Assembly (NCBI RefSeq): GCF_021730395.1
Contig: NC_069367.1
Coordinates: 15,002,501-15,066,500 of the forward strand
Origin: Mercenaria mercenaria
Lineage: Eukaryota > Mollusca > Bivalvia > Venerida > Veneridae
DNA: 64,000 bases
Reading direction: 5' to 3'
Position numbers and translations under genes: made by a program. The number at the start of each line of letters is the position of its first letter. Within the stretch, counting starts at the first letter, position 1. The notes under the pieces are model-generated. The model saw only the letters and a program-made list of their open reading frames with translations, searched no databases and was not told the DNA's origin. This document shows, piece after piece, positions 21,999-33,015 of this stretch.

Positions 21999-23546
21999 TC
22001 ATAGTGAAACGTGGATTATTATCTGTGTCACTTTTACTTCGACTGTTTCTATTTCATTCCAGCCGTTTTCCGGAGGACTTATTTCTTCAACTTGTATAAA
22101 GTCACTATCTTTGTGCTCTGAGCCATCTTTCCTAGTTTTGTAAAGAATTATCGAGCAGTGCCTTTCATCGTCTTGAATATGTAGGTCTGTCAAAAATGGA
22201 GTATCATTTACTAATATTTGCCGTCTACTGATTATCTTCTGAAAAAAAACTGACTTTCCTTTACGAGTTATGAGAGTGAAATTTGGACTGTCATCAGGGT
22301 TATCTGGTCTGATAAATCCATATGTAAAAACAGATTTCATGGTGGGTTCAAATCCCATCCTAACAGCACCTTTCATGACAGCTAGGCTAGGATCTGGAAC
22401 TAGAAGAGCTCGTTTTGGTTCCACTGCCTTTTTTATGAAATCCCGCACATAAGAAGATTCGGAGTAGCCACCAGCTAGAAAAACGAGAACGTCGTTTTGT
22501 TCGTTGACGTCCTCATATGTTTCAATCTTGCAAACAATCTCTTTCAACGATTCACTAAACAAACTCGCCATCTTTTCTTGTGTTATTATCATTTTGCTGT
22601 CTTTGGTGAAAGCCAGCCCATCGCTACTGGATGCCATTTTACTAGTTTCAAATAATTTGACGACAGACAATGGCAAATCTATGATCATGGATTCGGTGTG
22701 GTCAGAAAATTTATGTTTATTTTCATCGAAAGATTGTCTTGTGTACATATAATCATAATAGTTTGTATTTTTGAACTCATTCCAGTCCAGGTTGCTTATT
22801 TGTTTTCCAAGCTCATGTAGGAAAGCATCAGTAACAGTTTCACCTCCGTGTGGCAAAGCAGAAGCATCTTTTAGTTCTTTGTACCTGCCTTTACTTAAGA
22901 CTTTTTGACAGCAGAATTTTGATGTATACCCACCAAGGTTCACAAGGATGAATGTCGGACGTTTCATCAGCAAAGCTTGATATCTACAATATGCAGCGGC
23001 TGCATCTGTATCAAGGACTATGCGTGTGTTATCTTTTATTCTTTTATTATCTTTAGTTTCGATTTTTTCCAAAGCCGATTGTATAATATCGCGTATTGTT
23101 TCAGACTCGTTTGATACACATAGAATTAAAATTGTCGTTGTGTTATTGTGTCGGTTATTTGCAACTTGCTCCATACACGAATCATACAAGTATTTGATGA
23201 TTATAGCATATATATCATCAGCTAGCATTTCCGTTCCCTGTATGTCACAAATATAATACTCGCCATTCCTTTCAATAATATTCAGATTATTGAAATACTT
23301 GTATTCAAGATTATCCCCCTGCAGCGTAAGCGACATGAATTTATCTTGAGCACAATACCCAAATGCATCAAAAGCGTTATTTTTCAAAAGCAAAGCTGTT
23401 GGAACACGGTCTTTTGGAAGGCCATAACCATGTGTGGCAGTGTATATGTGACAGTCTTTATAATTACCTATACCATAAGCATATCCAGAATTTACATTCC
23501 CAATTTCAATTGCCACTACTGTTTTTTTCGATTCCGAATTGCCCAT
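21999..23546 (-). CDS. HSPA12-type Hsp70 relative with degenerate ATPase motifs
   Basis: An intronless frame of 515 residues with Hsp70/actin-fold nucleotide-binding layout. Motifs compared with the neighbour at 24470: phosphate-1 AIEIGNVNSGYA (12-23), where the catalytic Asp is Glu14; VLDTDAAAAYC (177-187), where the usual Glu is Asp179; phosphate-2 LVNLGGYTSKF (201-211), with Asp to Asn203, third Gly to Tyr207 and the second Asp to Lys210; the adenosine motif FLAGGYSESSYVRDF (356-370) is intact. HSPA12 proteins are distant Hsp70 relatives, greatly expanded in bivalves. I infer weak or no ATP hydrolysis, hence a possible pseudo-chaperone. MGNSESKK at the N terminus fits an N-myristoylation signal. 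The start has a good context and matches the paralogue. It is about 160 residues shorter than human HSPA12A. Confidence 0.85.
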   Translation of the reverse strand: MGNSESKKTVVAIEIGNVNSGYAYGIGNYKDCHIYTATHGYGLPKDRVPTALLLKNNAFDAFGYCAQDKFMSLTLQGDNLEYKYFNNLNIIERNGEYYICDIQGTEMLADDIYAIIIKYLYDSCMEQVANNRHNNTTTILILCVSNESETIRDIIQSALEKIETKDNKRIKDNTRIVLDTDAAAAYCRYQALLMKRPTFILVNLGGYTSKFCCQKVLSKGRYKELKDASALPHGGETVTDAFLHELGKQISNLDWNEFKNTNYYDYMYTRQSFDENKHKFSDHTESMIIDLPLSVVKLFETSKMASSSDGLAFTKDSKMIITQEKMASLFSESLKEIVCKIETYEDVNEQNDVLVFLAGGYSESSYVRDFIKKAVEPKRALLVPDPSLAVMKGAVRMGFEPTMKSVFTYGFIRPDNPDDSPNFTLITRKGKSVFFQKIISRRQILVNDTPFLTDLHIQDDERHCSIILYKTRKDGSEHKDSDFIQVEEISPPENGWNEIETVEVKVTQIIIHVSL

Positions 23547-24469
23547 ATTGTTGTTAATACGTCTTACACATACCCATGTTCACATGTACATAACATAGCA
23601 CATCTTACTCCAGAGGTAGAAGACTTAATCGTAACAGTAATATTTTAACACTGTGAAGAAGTTAAAACATCGTCATTGCTTTAACAGCCATAAGTTCAAG
23701 CTTATCTATCAACAATTTTGTTCCATTATAGAAAAAAATAACTTTAACATAAATACTCCCAATTGAATTTAGCGTAAACAGCAAAGATATCATAATCTCC
23801 CTCTATCTTGCCAATATGCTAGCAAGATATATTACACAGTCTGAATAAAGTTAGGGGCCTTCACAATTTTTTTTGCTGATCTTATTGTAACATTCATGAT
23901 TTTTCAAGAATACTACAGTCTCTAAGTGCTTTTACATCTCAAAGATTCCATAACACCTATGGCCTCCACCGACGAATGGTTAAAACTGATGACGTCTCAA
24001 CGTTATGGGTTTAAAATCTTGCTTGGGTTGAAATATTTCACAGCGCTGCCTTAACAGATAGATTTTCTAAATATTCTAGCTGTTTTTGGTTCAGATTCAG
24101 AAACGAATTCAAGCAGCAAGATCAGGTGAATGTGGGGATGCCCAAGAATCACATTTTGTTGTGTTAATGATAGTCGAGTCCCGTGATTATCGACTGCATT
24201 CATTTTTGACCGCATCCCGAATTGGCCAGTTCGATTTGCTTAAGACTGTACACATTTTAATTTTATCAAGTGTTGAACTTCATCAATATCGTATTGCATA
24301 TTTGTGTAACTAATGTCATTTGCGATAAGGGATGTCCCTATTTTTAAGTGTTTTCCATAGATACAATAAAAACAGTCATAAGTTTTTGACCTTAAAAAAC
24401 TAAGACGTTATAAAATTGCAGTGTTTATAACTTTAAGATAAATTAGATTTAGTTATAGTTCTAACTAAA
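23547..24469. promoter_or_regulatory. Divergent promoter region between two HSPA12-type genes
   Basis: A 923-bp region between head-to-head genes. On the plus strand TATAAAAT lies at 24409-24416, 54 bp before the ATG at 24470, a good candidate TATA box with a short leader. No comparable TATA box is seen for the minus-strand gene. I looked for arrays of alternating GAA and TTC (heat-shock elements) and found none convincing. An upstream non-coding exon for either gene cannot be excluded. Confidence 0.45.
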
Positions 24470-26191
24470 ATGGGAGCGAAACAAAGCAAAATTGTTGCAG
24501 CTATTGATTTTGGGACTTCATACTCAGGGTTTGCATATATGTTTAGTGCAGACAAGGACGAAATAATAACAGCTAAGCATGGAACATTTTTACCAGAAGA
24601 TCGCGTACCAACGGTGCTGCTTTTAAATCCTGATGAGACGTTCAACTCTTTCGGAATTGATGCTGAAGACAGGTACTCAGCACTTGTACTCGCAGACAAA
24701 CATTGCAGCTACCGCCTTTTTCGTGAATTTAAAATGGCTCTCTTCACTAAAAATGAAAAACTAAAATCAGATATTCTGATTCACGACACAGAAGGGCGTT
24801 CCAAGAAAGCAACTGATGTGTTTTCTATTGTCATTGGACACTTAAAAAGCCTCGTTATAAACTCAATTAAGAGCAAGGTTGTTGATACATCTTTTGAAAG
24901 CAAGATAGAATGGATGTTGACAATTCCTGCTGTATGGCCAGACTCTGCTCGCCAGTTTATGCGTCAAGCTCCACAGGCAGGAGGGATTGAGGAGGACAAA
25001 TTACGACTTGTCTTGGAACCAGAAGCGGCAGCTTTGTTTTGTAAAGATCAACTGTTACACTTATCTCATAATGCTGGTTTAACACTACTAAAACCAGGGA
25101 CAAAATACATTCTAGCTGATCTCGGAGGAGGAACTGCAGATATTTGTGTCCATGAAGTGCTGAAAAATGGTCATATTCGGGAACTCTATCGTGCTGTTGG
25201 TGGACCGTTTGGGGGAACAACCGTTAATAACGCGTTTGTTCAGTTTATGATTAAGCTCTTCGGTGCACCTATATGGAGAAAACTTCAGAAATACAAATGT
25301 TACGATTACATAAGGATCATGCGGGAATTTGAAAAGAAGAAGAAAAAATTTGACTTTAAAAATACTGTCAATTTCGTCGTTGATATTCCATCAACTCTGA
25401 TCAACATGGTCGAGTCCGATGTAGAGTCCGATTTAGAAACATTGTTATCTCAGACAGATTGTTCTGCTTCAGTTCAGTTTAAAGATGATAAACTCATATG
25501 TGACAAGAAAATCATGGCAAGTTTTTTTGAATCGTCAATTAATGATATCGTTTCAATACTACGAGAAATCTTTGCCAATTGTCCTAGAGACGAACTCAAA
25601 ACGCTGCTGGTAGTTGGAGGTTATTCAGAATCACAATATTTGAGAGAAAGTATCACTAAAGCAATGCGCCATGTGGAAGTTGTTCTCGCACAAGAACCTC
25701 GTCTTGCTGTATTAAAGGGTGCTGTGAAAATGGGACTAGAACCAAAAAACATTATTGAGCGAAAAGTTAGATACACATATGGCTTTTGCACTGCAGAAAC
25801 ATTTAAAGAGGGAGAACATCCATCGTTCCTTAAATTCGAGAGGGAAGGCAAGACACTGTGTGATCGTATATTTTCTAAAGTCATTGAAAAAAATGCCGTC
25901 GTAACGAGTGGTCAAGAGTTCAAAGTTACTACATTTGAAACTGTGAAAGAATCTAGATGGATGAATCTTTTAATAAGTCTGTACCGATCAACGAAATTCA
26001 ACCCAAAGTACTGTTTAAAATCGGAAGAATGTACTATGGTCGGTAAAATAAAAGTAAATGCACCAAGCCACGGTTGGCCAACTCGTTACAGCATTGATCT
26101 GATTATCATTGCTCAAGAAACTGAGTTTAAAGTGCGTGTTATTGATTGGACTAGCAGCAGAAAATTTGAGACAAATATAGATTTCTTGTGA
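24470..26191 (+). CDS. HSPA12-type Hsp70 relative with intact ATPase motifs
   Basis: An intronless frame of 573 residues. Phosphate-1 AIDFGTSYSGFAY (11-23) has Asp13; the TIPAVWPDSARQFMRQA block is at 151-167; VLEPEAAALF (181-190) has Glu183; phosphate-2 ILADLGGGTADIC (214-226) has Asp217, Thr222 and Asp224; VGGPFGGTTV starts at 243; the adenosine motif VVGGYSESQYLRESI is at 381-395. The last roughly 150 residues are the less conserved C-terminal part. All hallmark nucleotide-contact residues of the Hsp70 fold are present, so ATP binding is expected. MGAKQSK fits N-myristoylation, suggesting membrane attachment. The ATG context (AAAATGG) is strong. AATAAA at 26202 lies 10 nt after the stop. 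Bivalve HSPA12 families respond to stress and pathogens in published work; for this copy that is inference. Confidence 0.92.
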   Translation: MGAKQSKIVAAIDFGTSYSGFAYMFSADKDEIITAKHGTFLPEDRVPTVLLLNPDETFNSFGIDAEDRYSALVLADKHCSYRLFREFKMALFTKNEKLKSDILIHDTEGRSKKATDVFSIVIGHLKSLVINSIKSKVVDTSFESKIEWMLTIPAVWPDSARQFMRQAPQAGGIEEDKLRLVLEPEAAALFCKDQLLHLSHNAGLTLLKPGTKYILADLGGGTADICVHEVLKNGHIRELYRAVGGPFGGTTVNNAFVQFMIKLFGAPIWRKLQKYKCYDYIRIMREFEKKKKKFDFKNTVNFVVDIPSTLINMVESDVESDLETLLSQTDCSASVQFKDDKLICDKKIMASFFESSINDIVSILREIFANCPRDELKTLLVVGGYSESQYLRESITKAMRHVEVVLAQEPRLAVLKGAVKMGLEPKNIIERKVRYTYGFCTAETFKEGEHPSFLKFEREGKTLCDRIFSKVIEKNAVVTSGQEFKVTTFETVKESRWMNLLISLYRSTKFNPKYCLKSEECTMVGKIKVNAPSHGWPTRYSIDLIIIAQETEFKVRVIDWTSSRKFETNIDFL

Positions 26192-26201
26192 TTTATCTGT
26201 G

Positions 26202-26207
26202 AATAAA
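26202..26207 (+). terminator. Polyadenylation signal of the plus-strand HSPA12-like gene
   Basis: AATAAA starts 11 nt downstream of the stop codon, giving a very short 3' UTR. It is the only canonical hexamer close to the stop. Confidence 0.6.
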
Positions 26208-26209
26208 AG

Positions 26210-27540
26210 TCTATACTATAAGTAATTTGTCGCTGTACGTACGATGCTTCAAAACGTTCGCTTAGAACTAGTTTTATATGCAGTGAATAAGTAACCAGAT
26301 GTATGTGTCAGACACCTGCCAGTCTTGGTTGAAATTTTATCATTAGTGAAACTAAAAATTTATAGTGAAAGTTTTTCTTCTGCTTTTTTCTCCCTGTTGA
26401 TATTGTTAGAAAAACACATGTTATCAATAATATTCGTCCATATTTATATGCCAGCCAAATGCCTATTCATGACTCAAAGGAGTCAACCTAGTATAAACAA
26501 ATAAGTGCTGAATTTCCTGGAATTTTCTCTCCTTATCCGCAATTTTATCTTCGTTCATGGAGGCTGTCATATTAACGCATCCAAGCAACCCTCAACCAAT
26601 CAAATGAGCAATATCGAGCCAAATAGTTCTTAGTACTTTTTGACCAATCAAAATGGCCCGTAGACACCGAACTTTGGCTCCTTCGATATTAAAAGATTAC
26701 TTCTGGGCATCCCTTGGACCATAACATCCGCATTTTTTTTTGCTCAGTACCATTTCCTTGTATAATTTCCGGTCTGCCAATGCATATATTAATATTACCT
26801 TTCCAGTTCTGATAAAAATTCTTCTTAAGTGCGTTTAGAAAGCTTAAAGTTCTGTTTAAAGGGTTACTCATAAAAGAAGCTGGAGTGCTTATAAAATAGT
26901 AATTAGTTTGCACATTAAGGGTATATTAATTCGATAAAGGTCTGCAAGGTGATAAAGGTATTGTATACATAAGACAGCGGTCATCATCCATCCCAGCCCT
27001 GTCCCCTTTCGAGGTTCCTTCCGAAAGTCAAATAGCTCGTGACTTGTGTGTTCTGTATGGTTATTTGATCACTTAAAGTTAACTAGAAAATTAACGCTTC
27101 CCTGCGCTTCCATACAGTGACAGATCGGCCCCCATAGCCTGGCCTCCAGAAATCTCCCGCTTGTCATATTTTCAAATATAAGAACTGTATTTATGAATGT
27201 TTATATGTTGTTAACCTTTAGTCTGTTGGTGACAAGTGATTCTGCTTTCGCGACCAGTGCAGACCAACATCAGCAAGAACGTCGGTGCAGACTGATCATG
27301 GCCTGAACTGTTCACTATTCAGTCAGTACATTTTTAGTGCACATCCCCTCGAAAAATAAATGGTATTGCCCAAATTGAATTATAGACCAGTTTATTTTAG
27401 AAATTTAGCACTGTGAAGGTTAAATGAATTATAAAATGAATGTCGAATGAAATAAATGAAATTATACTTGAGTTAAGTTGTTAAACTTCGGTAAAAACAT
27501 GCGAGTCGGATTTGTGTCCTCAAGTCATAGAAGTCCGTCG
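26210..27540. other. Intergenic with a diverged foldback fragment
   Basis: No gene is supported. At about 27205-27330 the sequence CTGCTTTCGCGACCAGTGCAG and GTGCAGACTGATCATGGC belongs to a variant of the TTGAGCC foldback superfamily, and a related fragment lies at 40138-40215. Otherwise AT-rich. Confidence 0.45.
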
Positions 27541-27549
27541 TTCTAGTTT

Positions 27550-29400
27550 ATTTACACAGAACGGCGCTAGATTTAGGTGGCCAGCAATGCTTTGCTTATA
27601 TTGAACTCACGCGTAACCTCTTGCCACAAGAGGGTCGAGACATTAGAAACAAAACCTGTGTTAAATATGCTTTAATCTAACATTTTAATTGTGCATTAAA
27701 TGGGTAAATAGCAGAGAAAATTGCAGGGCGTTCAAGATCACAGAAAAAAGACTTTTTCTCAATCATCTCAAAATCATGTGGAGAAAAATAATGCTATATG
27801 TTCATCGAGTAATGGACTATGTGAATACATTGATGAACGCCAGCACAGTTTTCCACAGATATGTATATGTAAAATTCGAGCATGAACAATGTTTACGTAA
27901 ATAGAAATATTCCTGTAATGAAAAATGGTGCACAGAGTATAAATCAGTGCTATCAAACTCCCGCACAATACATGTATCCCACATCTCCATATGTACACAA
28001 CATGACGGTACTACCCAGTTATAGTCAAATAATATGGCTAATCTCGAAATCATGGATAGGCGACTCCCAAATTTAGGCAATGCAGAAACAAGACTGAGTA
28101 GTATAGATGAAATGTTGGAATAGACGCATATCTTATACTGAGTCTGAACTTATTGAGCAGAAGCGCGTAAAACGAATGGCATGGAAGCAAGTCGCAATTT
28201 GATTTGAATTTGTACGAGGAAATCCAACAGAAACACGCGCAAATTGATGAAAGTTACAGGAAATGCAAAATGAACGGCTACAACAAAATTATAAATCCCT
28301 GAAAATAAAAGTAAGCAACTAGAGGATGACGTTATTGATCTACAGGCAATCTACTGTTCTTTGGCTTCGGAGAAGAACAGACAAGTGCAGCACGCAAAGA
28401 TAACAGACAAGTGCAGCACACAAGAGAAAAGACAAGTGCATGACGCAAAATCGAAAATTGCTCGCAAGAATTGACAAACTTCTTTGACACTAACATAAAG
28501 AGTGTGCATGTCAAAATATTTAACTTGTCTGTCGTCTAGGAAAATACAAGAATGGAGGGAACAGAATATATGGTCCGCGAGCAGTTCCCTAAGCCTATTC
28601 TGGATCGTCGTCTTAAACTGTTTCCCGGGCTCGTGAAGGCGAGACGAGACGGTTTCGATGCAGTTATCTCGAATGACCGAATTATCATTACAGGCAGACG
28701 ATTAACCGATCAACACCCAACGCAAGTAAAGGGAAATGCCGTTAATACATGGAATGCCGAGAGCTAAGATCATATCGAACAGATAGATATCTTTTCTCCA
28801 GTGGAATGTTAAGGGTTTATGGAGCAAATTGAATCGTGTTTCATATCGAATTATGACATTCTTATTTTTACAGGGACTTGGAATTCGAACATCACTACTG
28901 TTGACATTCTCGGATACACTAGTTAGGCTAAAACCAACAAAAAAAAGGATAAGCATTGTCATATGTGAAACGACTCTTAATTTAATCTGAATCATTGAAC
29001 TAGTAAAAGTAAACCGTAGTGGTTCCTTGTGACTTAGATTGAAGTATGAAGAAACAAATTCTTTATATCTGTACCTGTTACATTCTGCCGGAAGATTCAA
29101 ATGTAACCAACCAGTAGAAACAACCAGTCCTGTCTGTTTGAATGAAAATTTAAGTGACGCTGTTTTAAGATGCAGTGCCTTAGGAGAAGTTTATTTGTAC
29201 GGGGGCATGAACAGTAGAATTGGGGAAGTTTTAGATTTCATTCAGAAAAGCAACATAGACGGATTCGTAGACTTACCCGAGTTTGAATCCTTGCCGAATA
29301 CCGAGTGAAAGTCGAAAGATAAAACTGCAAAGTCGTTTGATCATAAACGTATTATTGTGTGTAAAACGTTTTATCGGAAACGCAAAAATTATAATTCAAT
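27550..29400 (+). mobile_element. Decayed 5' half of a LINE (ORF1-like plus endonuclease)
   Basis: Pieces appear in the order expected of a LINE. At 28034-28120 a coiled-coil-like segment reads MDRRLPNLGNAETRLSSIDE. At 28552-28767 comes an L1-ORF1 C-terminal-like segment (REQFPKPILDRRLKLFPGLV, then DRIIITGRR). At 28790-28860 an endonuclease start reads FLQWNVKGLWSKLN. At 29160-29308 lies a later endonuclease part (YGGMNSRIGEVLDFI, LPEFESLPN). They lie in different frames separated by stops. No reverse transcriptase follows, so the 3' part is lost. Clade is undetermined. Confidence 0.6.
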
Positions 29401-29419
29401 GTAAGCTGTAGAAATGGCA

Positions 29420-30000
29420 AACGTGATTCTTTGCTGAAAAACGAAGATATCGGCGTAAACATAGTCCGTGTCCGGAGAATAAATTACTGTTTTTAGAAAG
29501 TCGTAAATATTTTGTACAGCTAAACGTAAAGCTAAGTATTCATATTTTTCTATAAAGAAACATATGCTTTTTTGGAGTTACGTAAATCACCTAAACAGTT
29601 TTGGAGCTAAGTGAAAAGGTATAGAAACATTCAAAGTTCAAAACACATTCCTGTTGATACAGCGCAGTTAACTGTATGTTTTGCGGATATCTTAGATGGT
29701 GCAATGTTTAATGAATCTTTTCTACATTGTCATAGAGAGTTTAGACAAGCCTTTTGACTTCACGTGCATTTCAACATTATTAAGAATTCTGACACGATCC
29801 GATTCATTTTCCTATTAAACAAAGAAGGCAGAAAACAGTGAATTATTATACAAAGGTTCACTGTTCTGACGTCACAATTATTACGTGATAGCGTAAAAAG
29901 GCATAGCATCGCGGTGGAAAAGGAACCAACTGAAAATAGGCACATATTTAATGAATGCCGTCAAGGATGTACTTTAAAGTCTTTGGTAACGTGTTAGAAT
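29420..30000. other. Intergenic, no gene seen
   Basis: AT-rich. It may include residual LINE sequence after 29400, but I cannot recognise it. Confidence 0.35.
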
Positions 30001-30004
30001 CGAA

Positions 30005-30168
30005 ATAATATATCTCATTTAGTGATTTGCTCTTGAATAAAAATATTGTTTGTCGTACAGATGCGTATTATTATATCACTTGGGCTGCGCCCTCGCGATA
30101 TAGCTCCTTCGCCTCTGAACTCTAAACAATGATTTATTCAGCGACAAATCACTCAATGAGATACACTT
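30005..30168. repeat. Foldback repeat
   Basis: ATATCTCATTTAGTGATTTG and AATAAAAATATTGTTT at the left face AAACAATGATTTATTCAG and CAAATCACTCAATGAGATAC at the right. The centre is GC-richer (GGGCTGCGCCCTCGCG). An outer ATATCTCATTTCGAATC near 30178-30195 extends the right arm. No coding capacity. Confidence 0.6.
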
Positions 30169-30234
30169 TTTCTTAAATATATCTCATTTCGAATCGCTCT
30201 GTGTCTGTACTAGTAGAGCATGAATTTTGCGCCC

Positions 30235-30332
30235 TGTGTGGCTGTGTTTGCTATATGTAAAGCGCTTTTGAACGTGTTTATCAGGAAAGGGGCGCTATAT
30301 AAATATGATATAATAGTAATAATAAGGTTTAG
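30235..30332 (+). repeat. SINE/LINE 3'-tail-like sequence
   Basis: GTAAAGCGCTTTTGAACG, then GGGGCGCTATATAAATATGA and an ATA/ATT-rich end, resemble the GCGCTATATAAAT 3' tails seen on several animal non-LTR elements. The 5' part is not recognisable. Low-confidence fragment. Confidence 0.35.
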
Positions 30333-30334
30333 TT

Positions 30335-32190
30335 AGTTTAAACATATAACAATAAAGTAACGTATAGTAAGGACGTTTATAGATAATGCAAAAACTCGAC
30401 GTCATTACATGATTTACACATTTCGCTAAATTTATGAGTATCATCAGTTTAACGTAAACCTGTTCTAGTTTGATTATTTTTAGAAAAACTTTTATCCTTT
30501 ACAGGTAAATCATGTATCTGAAACCATTTTAAAGAAGTGCATCCTTGACATATACATCGTGGAAAGGTAAAAAGAATACTTTTTTACCTAAGTGGATTCA
30601 ACCGAGCGAAAAAGAATTTTGCACAGGACTACAGTTTGCTTGAAACATATTCTGATAGCAAATAAAATTTCGGTTCCAACCATACTTATATTTTGCAGTT
30701 ATCTCTTGGGTGCAGCGAAACCCTATTTTTGTCGAATTCTAAGTATCGGGGCAAATGACCTATTGTGTCACTAACATCTTACGCTGCTTCAGAAATACAA
30801 ATTTTGTCTTGTGTTGAAAACGACATAAAGAGAAATGTTGTACTAAATATGAATAAGCATGCAGTCATGTACAGAAATGTATTGCGTTCCAACCACCCAA
30901 CCACTCTTTCTTCCCCAGGATCCCTGCGGACATACATAATTTTAGCTTAGTGAAAATCGAACCGCAGGACCCTTGTTTCCGCCTGACAGTTACCCATTTC
31001 ACCTACAACCAGTGAAAAAAAACTTTTAGTAACTCCAGAATGAGTCTTTAAACGAAACAAAGAATTATCATAATAAAAGTTCATGATGCCCTAAAGCTGA
31101 CCGCAATAACCATTACTCTTTTGCACAGAAATATGAAACTTTACTATTTTCTGACAATATTCTCATACAATATGTATATAATATATAAAATGATTAATCC
31201 GATCTTGTTTCCAGTATATAATCAAATAAAGCAACAGTTAACCTCAATTTGGGTTTTCTTGACACAATACGTTTTTATAGTCCTGTCATAAAATACTAGT
31301 ATACGTCTTACATAAAATATACGTTATGGCATTATCAGTCGTGCTACAAGGTTACTTCTTAACAGACCCTTATAGATAAAATTGGGTTAGTATGTTAGTA
31401 ATATCCATGCAGTTATACCATAAAACAAGATTCTTTGACTATTAGAGCTCAATATCCTTAATCTTGATGATCTACATTATTCCTCCGCGCCACGTATGCG
31501 AGAATGTTTGGTGATTTCTATAATACTGCAGAAACCTTAAACGATTATTCTGAATACATGTGTAATAAAACTTCCTTGCACGGTACATTACTTATAAAAG
31601 TAACTCCACTAAGGTTGAGTAGCGCTTTCAGTCTTTATATAATTATAAACATATCTTCAGCCCGTAAAATAATAAACAACATTTCAAATATCATATACAT
31701 GTATAATGTTGTATAATAAACAGTGAAAGTGCTTCCTAAAAGTATTTTCTATAAACTAAGAAATATCTAACTCGTCCCTTGCACTCTTTGTCCATACATC
31801 TGTGCAAATGTGGACCACATTTATGAAATTTTCATAAAGTTGGAATGGACATTTTCCCATAGAAGAGAAAATAAGTGTCCACCTATTATACAAAATTTAA
31901 CTCACAAACCTTTTATACTGATTTTCGATGTTTTGCGTAATCCTCTATACCGCGGGGTCAAAATATTTAAAACAATCCTGATTCTTTGTTCATCGCAAAC
32001 TACCTCTCTCATTCATTACAATAATTAACTTAAGGTCATTCAGATTCATTAATATTCTATTAGGTAAAAAAAAACAATATGAAGGTCATAAAAGATATAT
32101 GGTGCCAAATAAAATAAAAATTGTTACAAAACAGTGTTACTTTAATTACCTTCGTTTCATTAAATTAATTCCAGCGTGGTAATTGTTTTA
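30335..32190. other. Intergenic, no gene seen
   Basis: Uniformly AT-rich, with only short frames of no recognisable family. No terminal repeats or RNA genes identified. Confidence 0.45.
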
Positions 32191-32200
32191 CCATGACCTC

Positions 32201-32295
32201 TATAAAGCCGCTGCCTCTAAACCTCCGGCAGAAAGACAGCTCGTGTTTGCATTGGATTGACGTCGGATTTTTCGTTTCCAGATTTTCACCGACAG
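32201..32295 (+). promoter_or_regulatory. Possible promoter and non-coding first exon of the ZP gene
   Basis: TATAAA at 32201-32206 is followed about 90 bp later by a donor-like CAG/GTAACG at 32296. A strong acceptor, TGTTCATTACAG, ends at about 33003, 12 bp before the ZP-gene start codon. This suggests a non-coding exon of about 65 bp and an intron of about 700 bp. It is inferred from signals only. Confidence 0.35.
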
Positions 32296-33015
32296 GTAAC
32301 GCATTATTACTCAATACATTTTTTGAAGAAAAAAATGGGGTTCATTTGATAGTCTCCAATTGTTAGCAGTCATCTCTGAAATATACATTGTATATGGGTA
32401 TACGTGTATCAAACAATATATTTTTCGAATGATTTTTCTGTTATGTTGAATGTGAATATGTTTTATTATTTTACAGAACTGATAATCTACGGGTGTCATA
32501 TTCATATTTTCCTACTGTTCGTGTACCACATGATTGACATGACCATTGATAAATATGTAGTTTTAATAAACGTTTTATTTCAGAGGAATTTACTAGTTCG
32601 GGATGACTTTTACATTAAATGGAAAAAAAACACGTTTCCTGTAGCGATCCATCAGCTATATCCAGTGCTAACTTTATTTTATTTAGTTTGAGAAAAACTG
32701 TTGATATACTTTGTCTTAATTGTTTAAATGACGTTAAAGTTTACAAAAAATAGGGAAATTGCTGATATATCTGCATTTTACAATTAACTATATACAGTAC
32801 ATACATTTTACTTTTATGTACTTCGCCAATAGCGGTTTCAAAATGTCGAAAATAAGGAATTTTCAGTGTTTTGGTCAAATAAGCTACTAGTCATTGAAAA
32901 GTGAAAAAAATGACGTTTAGTTAACTGAATACTAGTATACGGAACTGTACTAAAGCAATATGCTGGATTGTACTGAATATGCGAAACTGTTGTGTTCATT
33001 ACAGCAACTGCAGAC

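Noticed and set aside
24090-24115. Possible heat-shock element upstream of the HSPA12-like gene (AGAAACGAATTC)
   Set aside because: The GAA and TTC units are not in the required alternating 5-bp spacing, so it is not a convincing heat-shock element.
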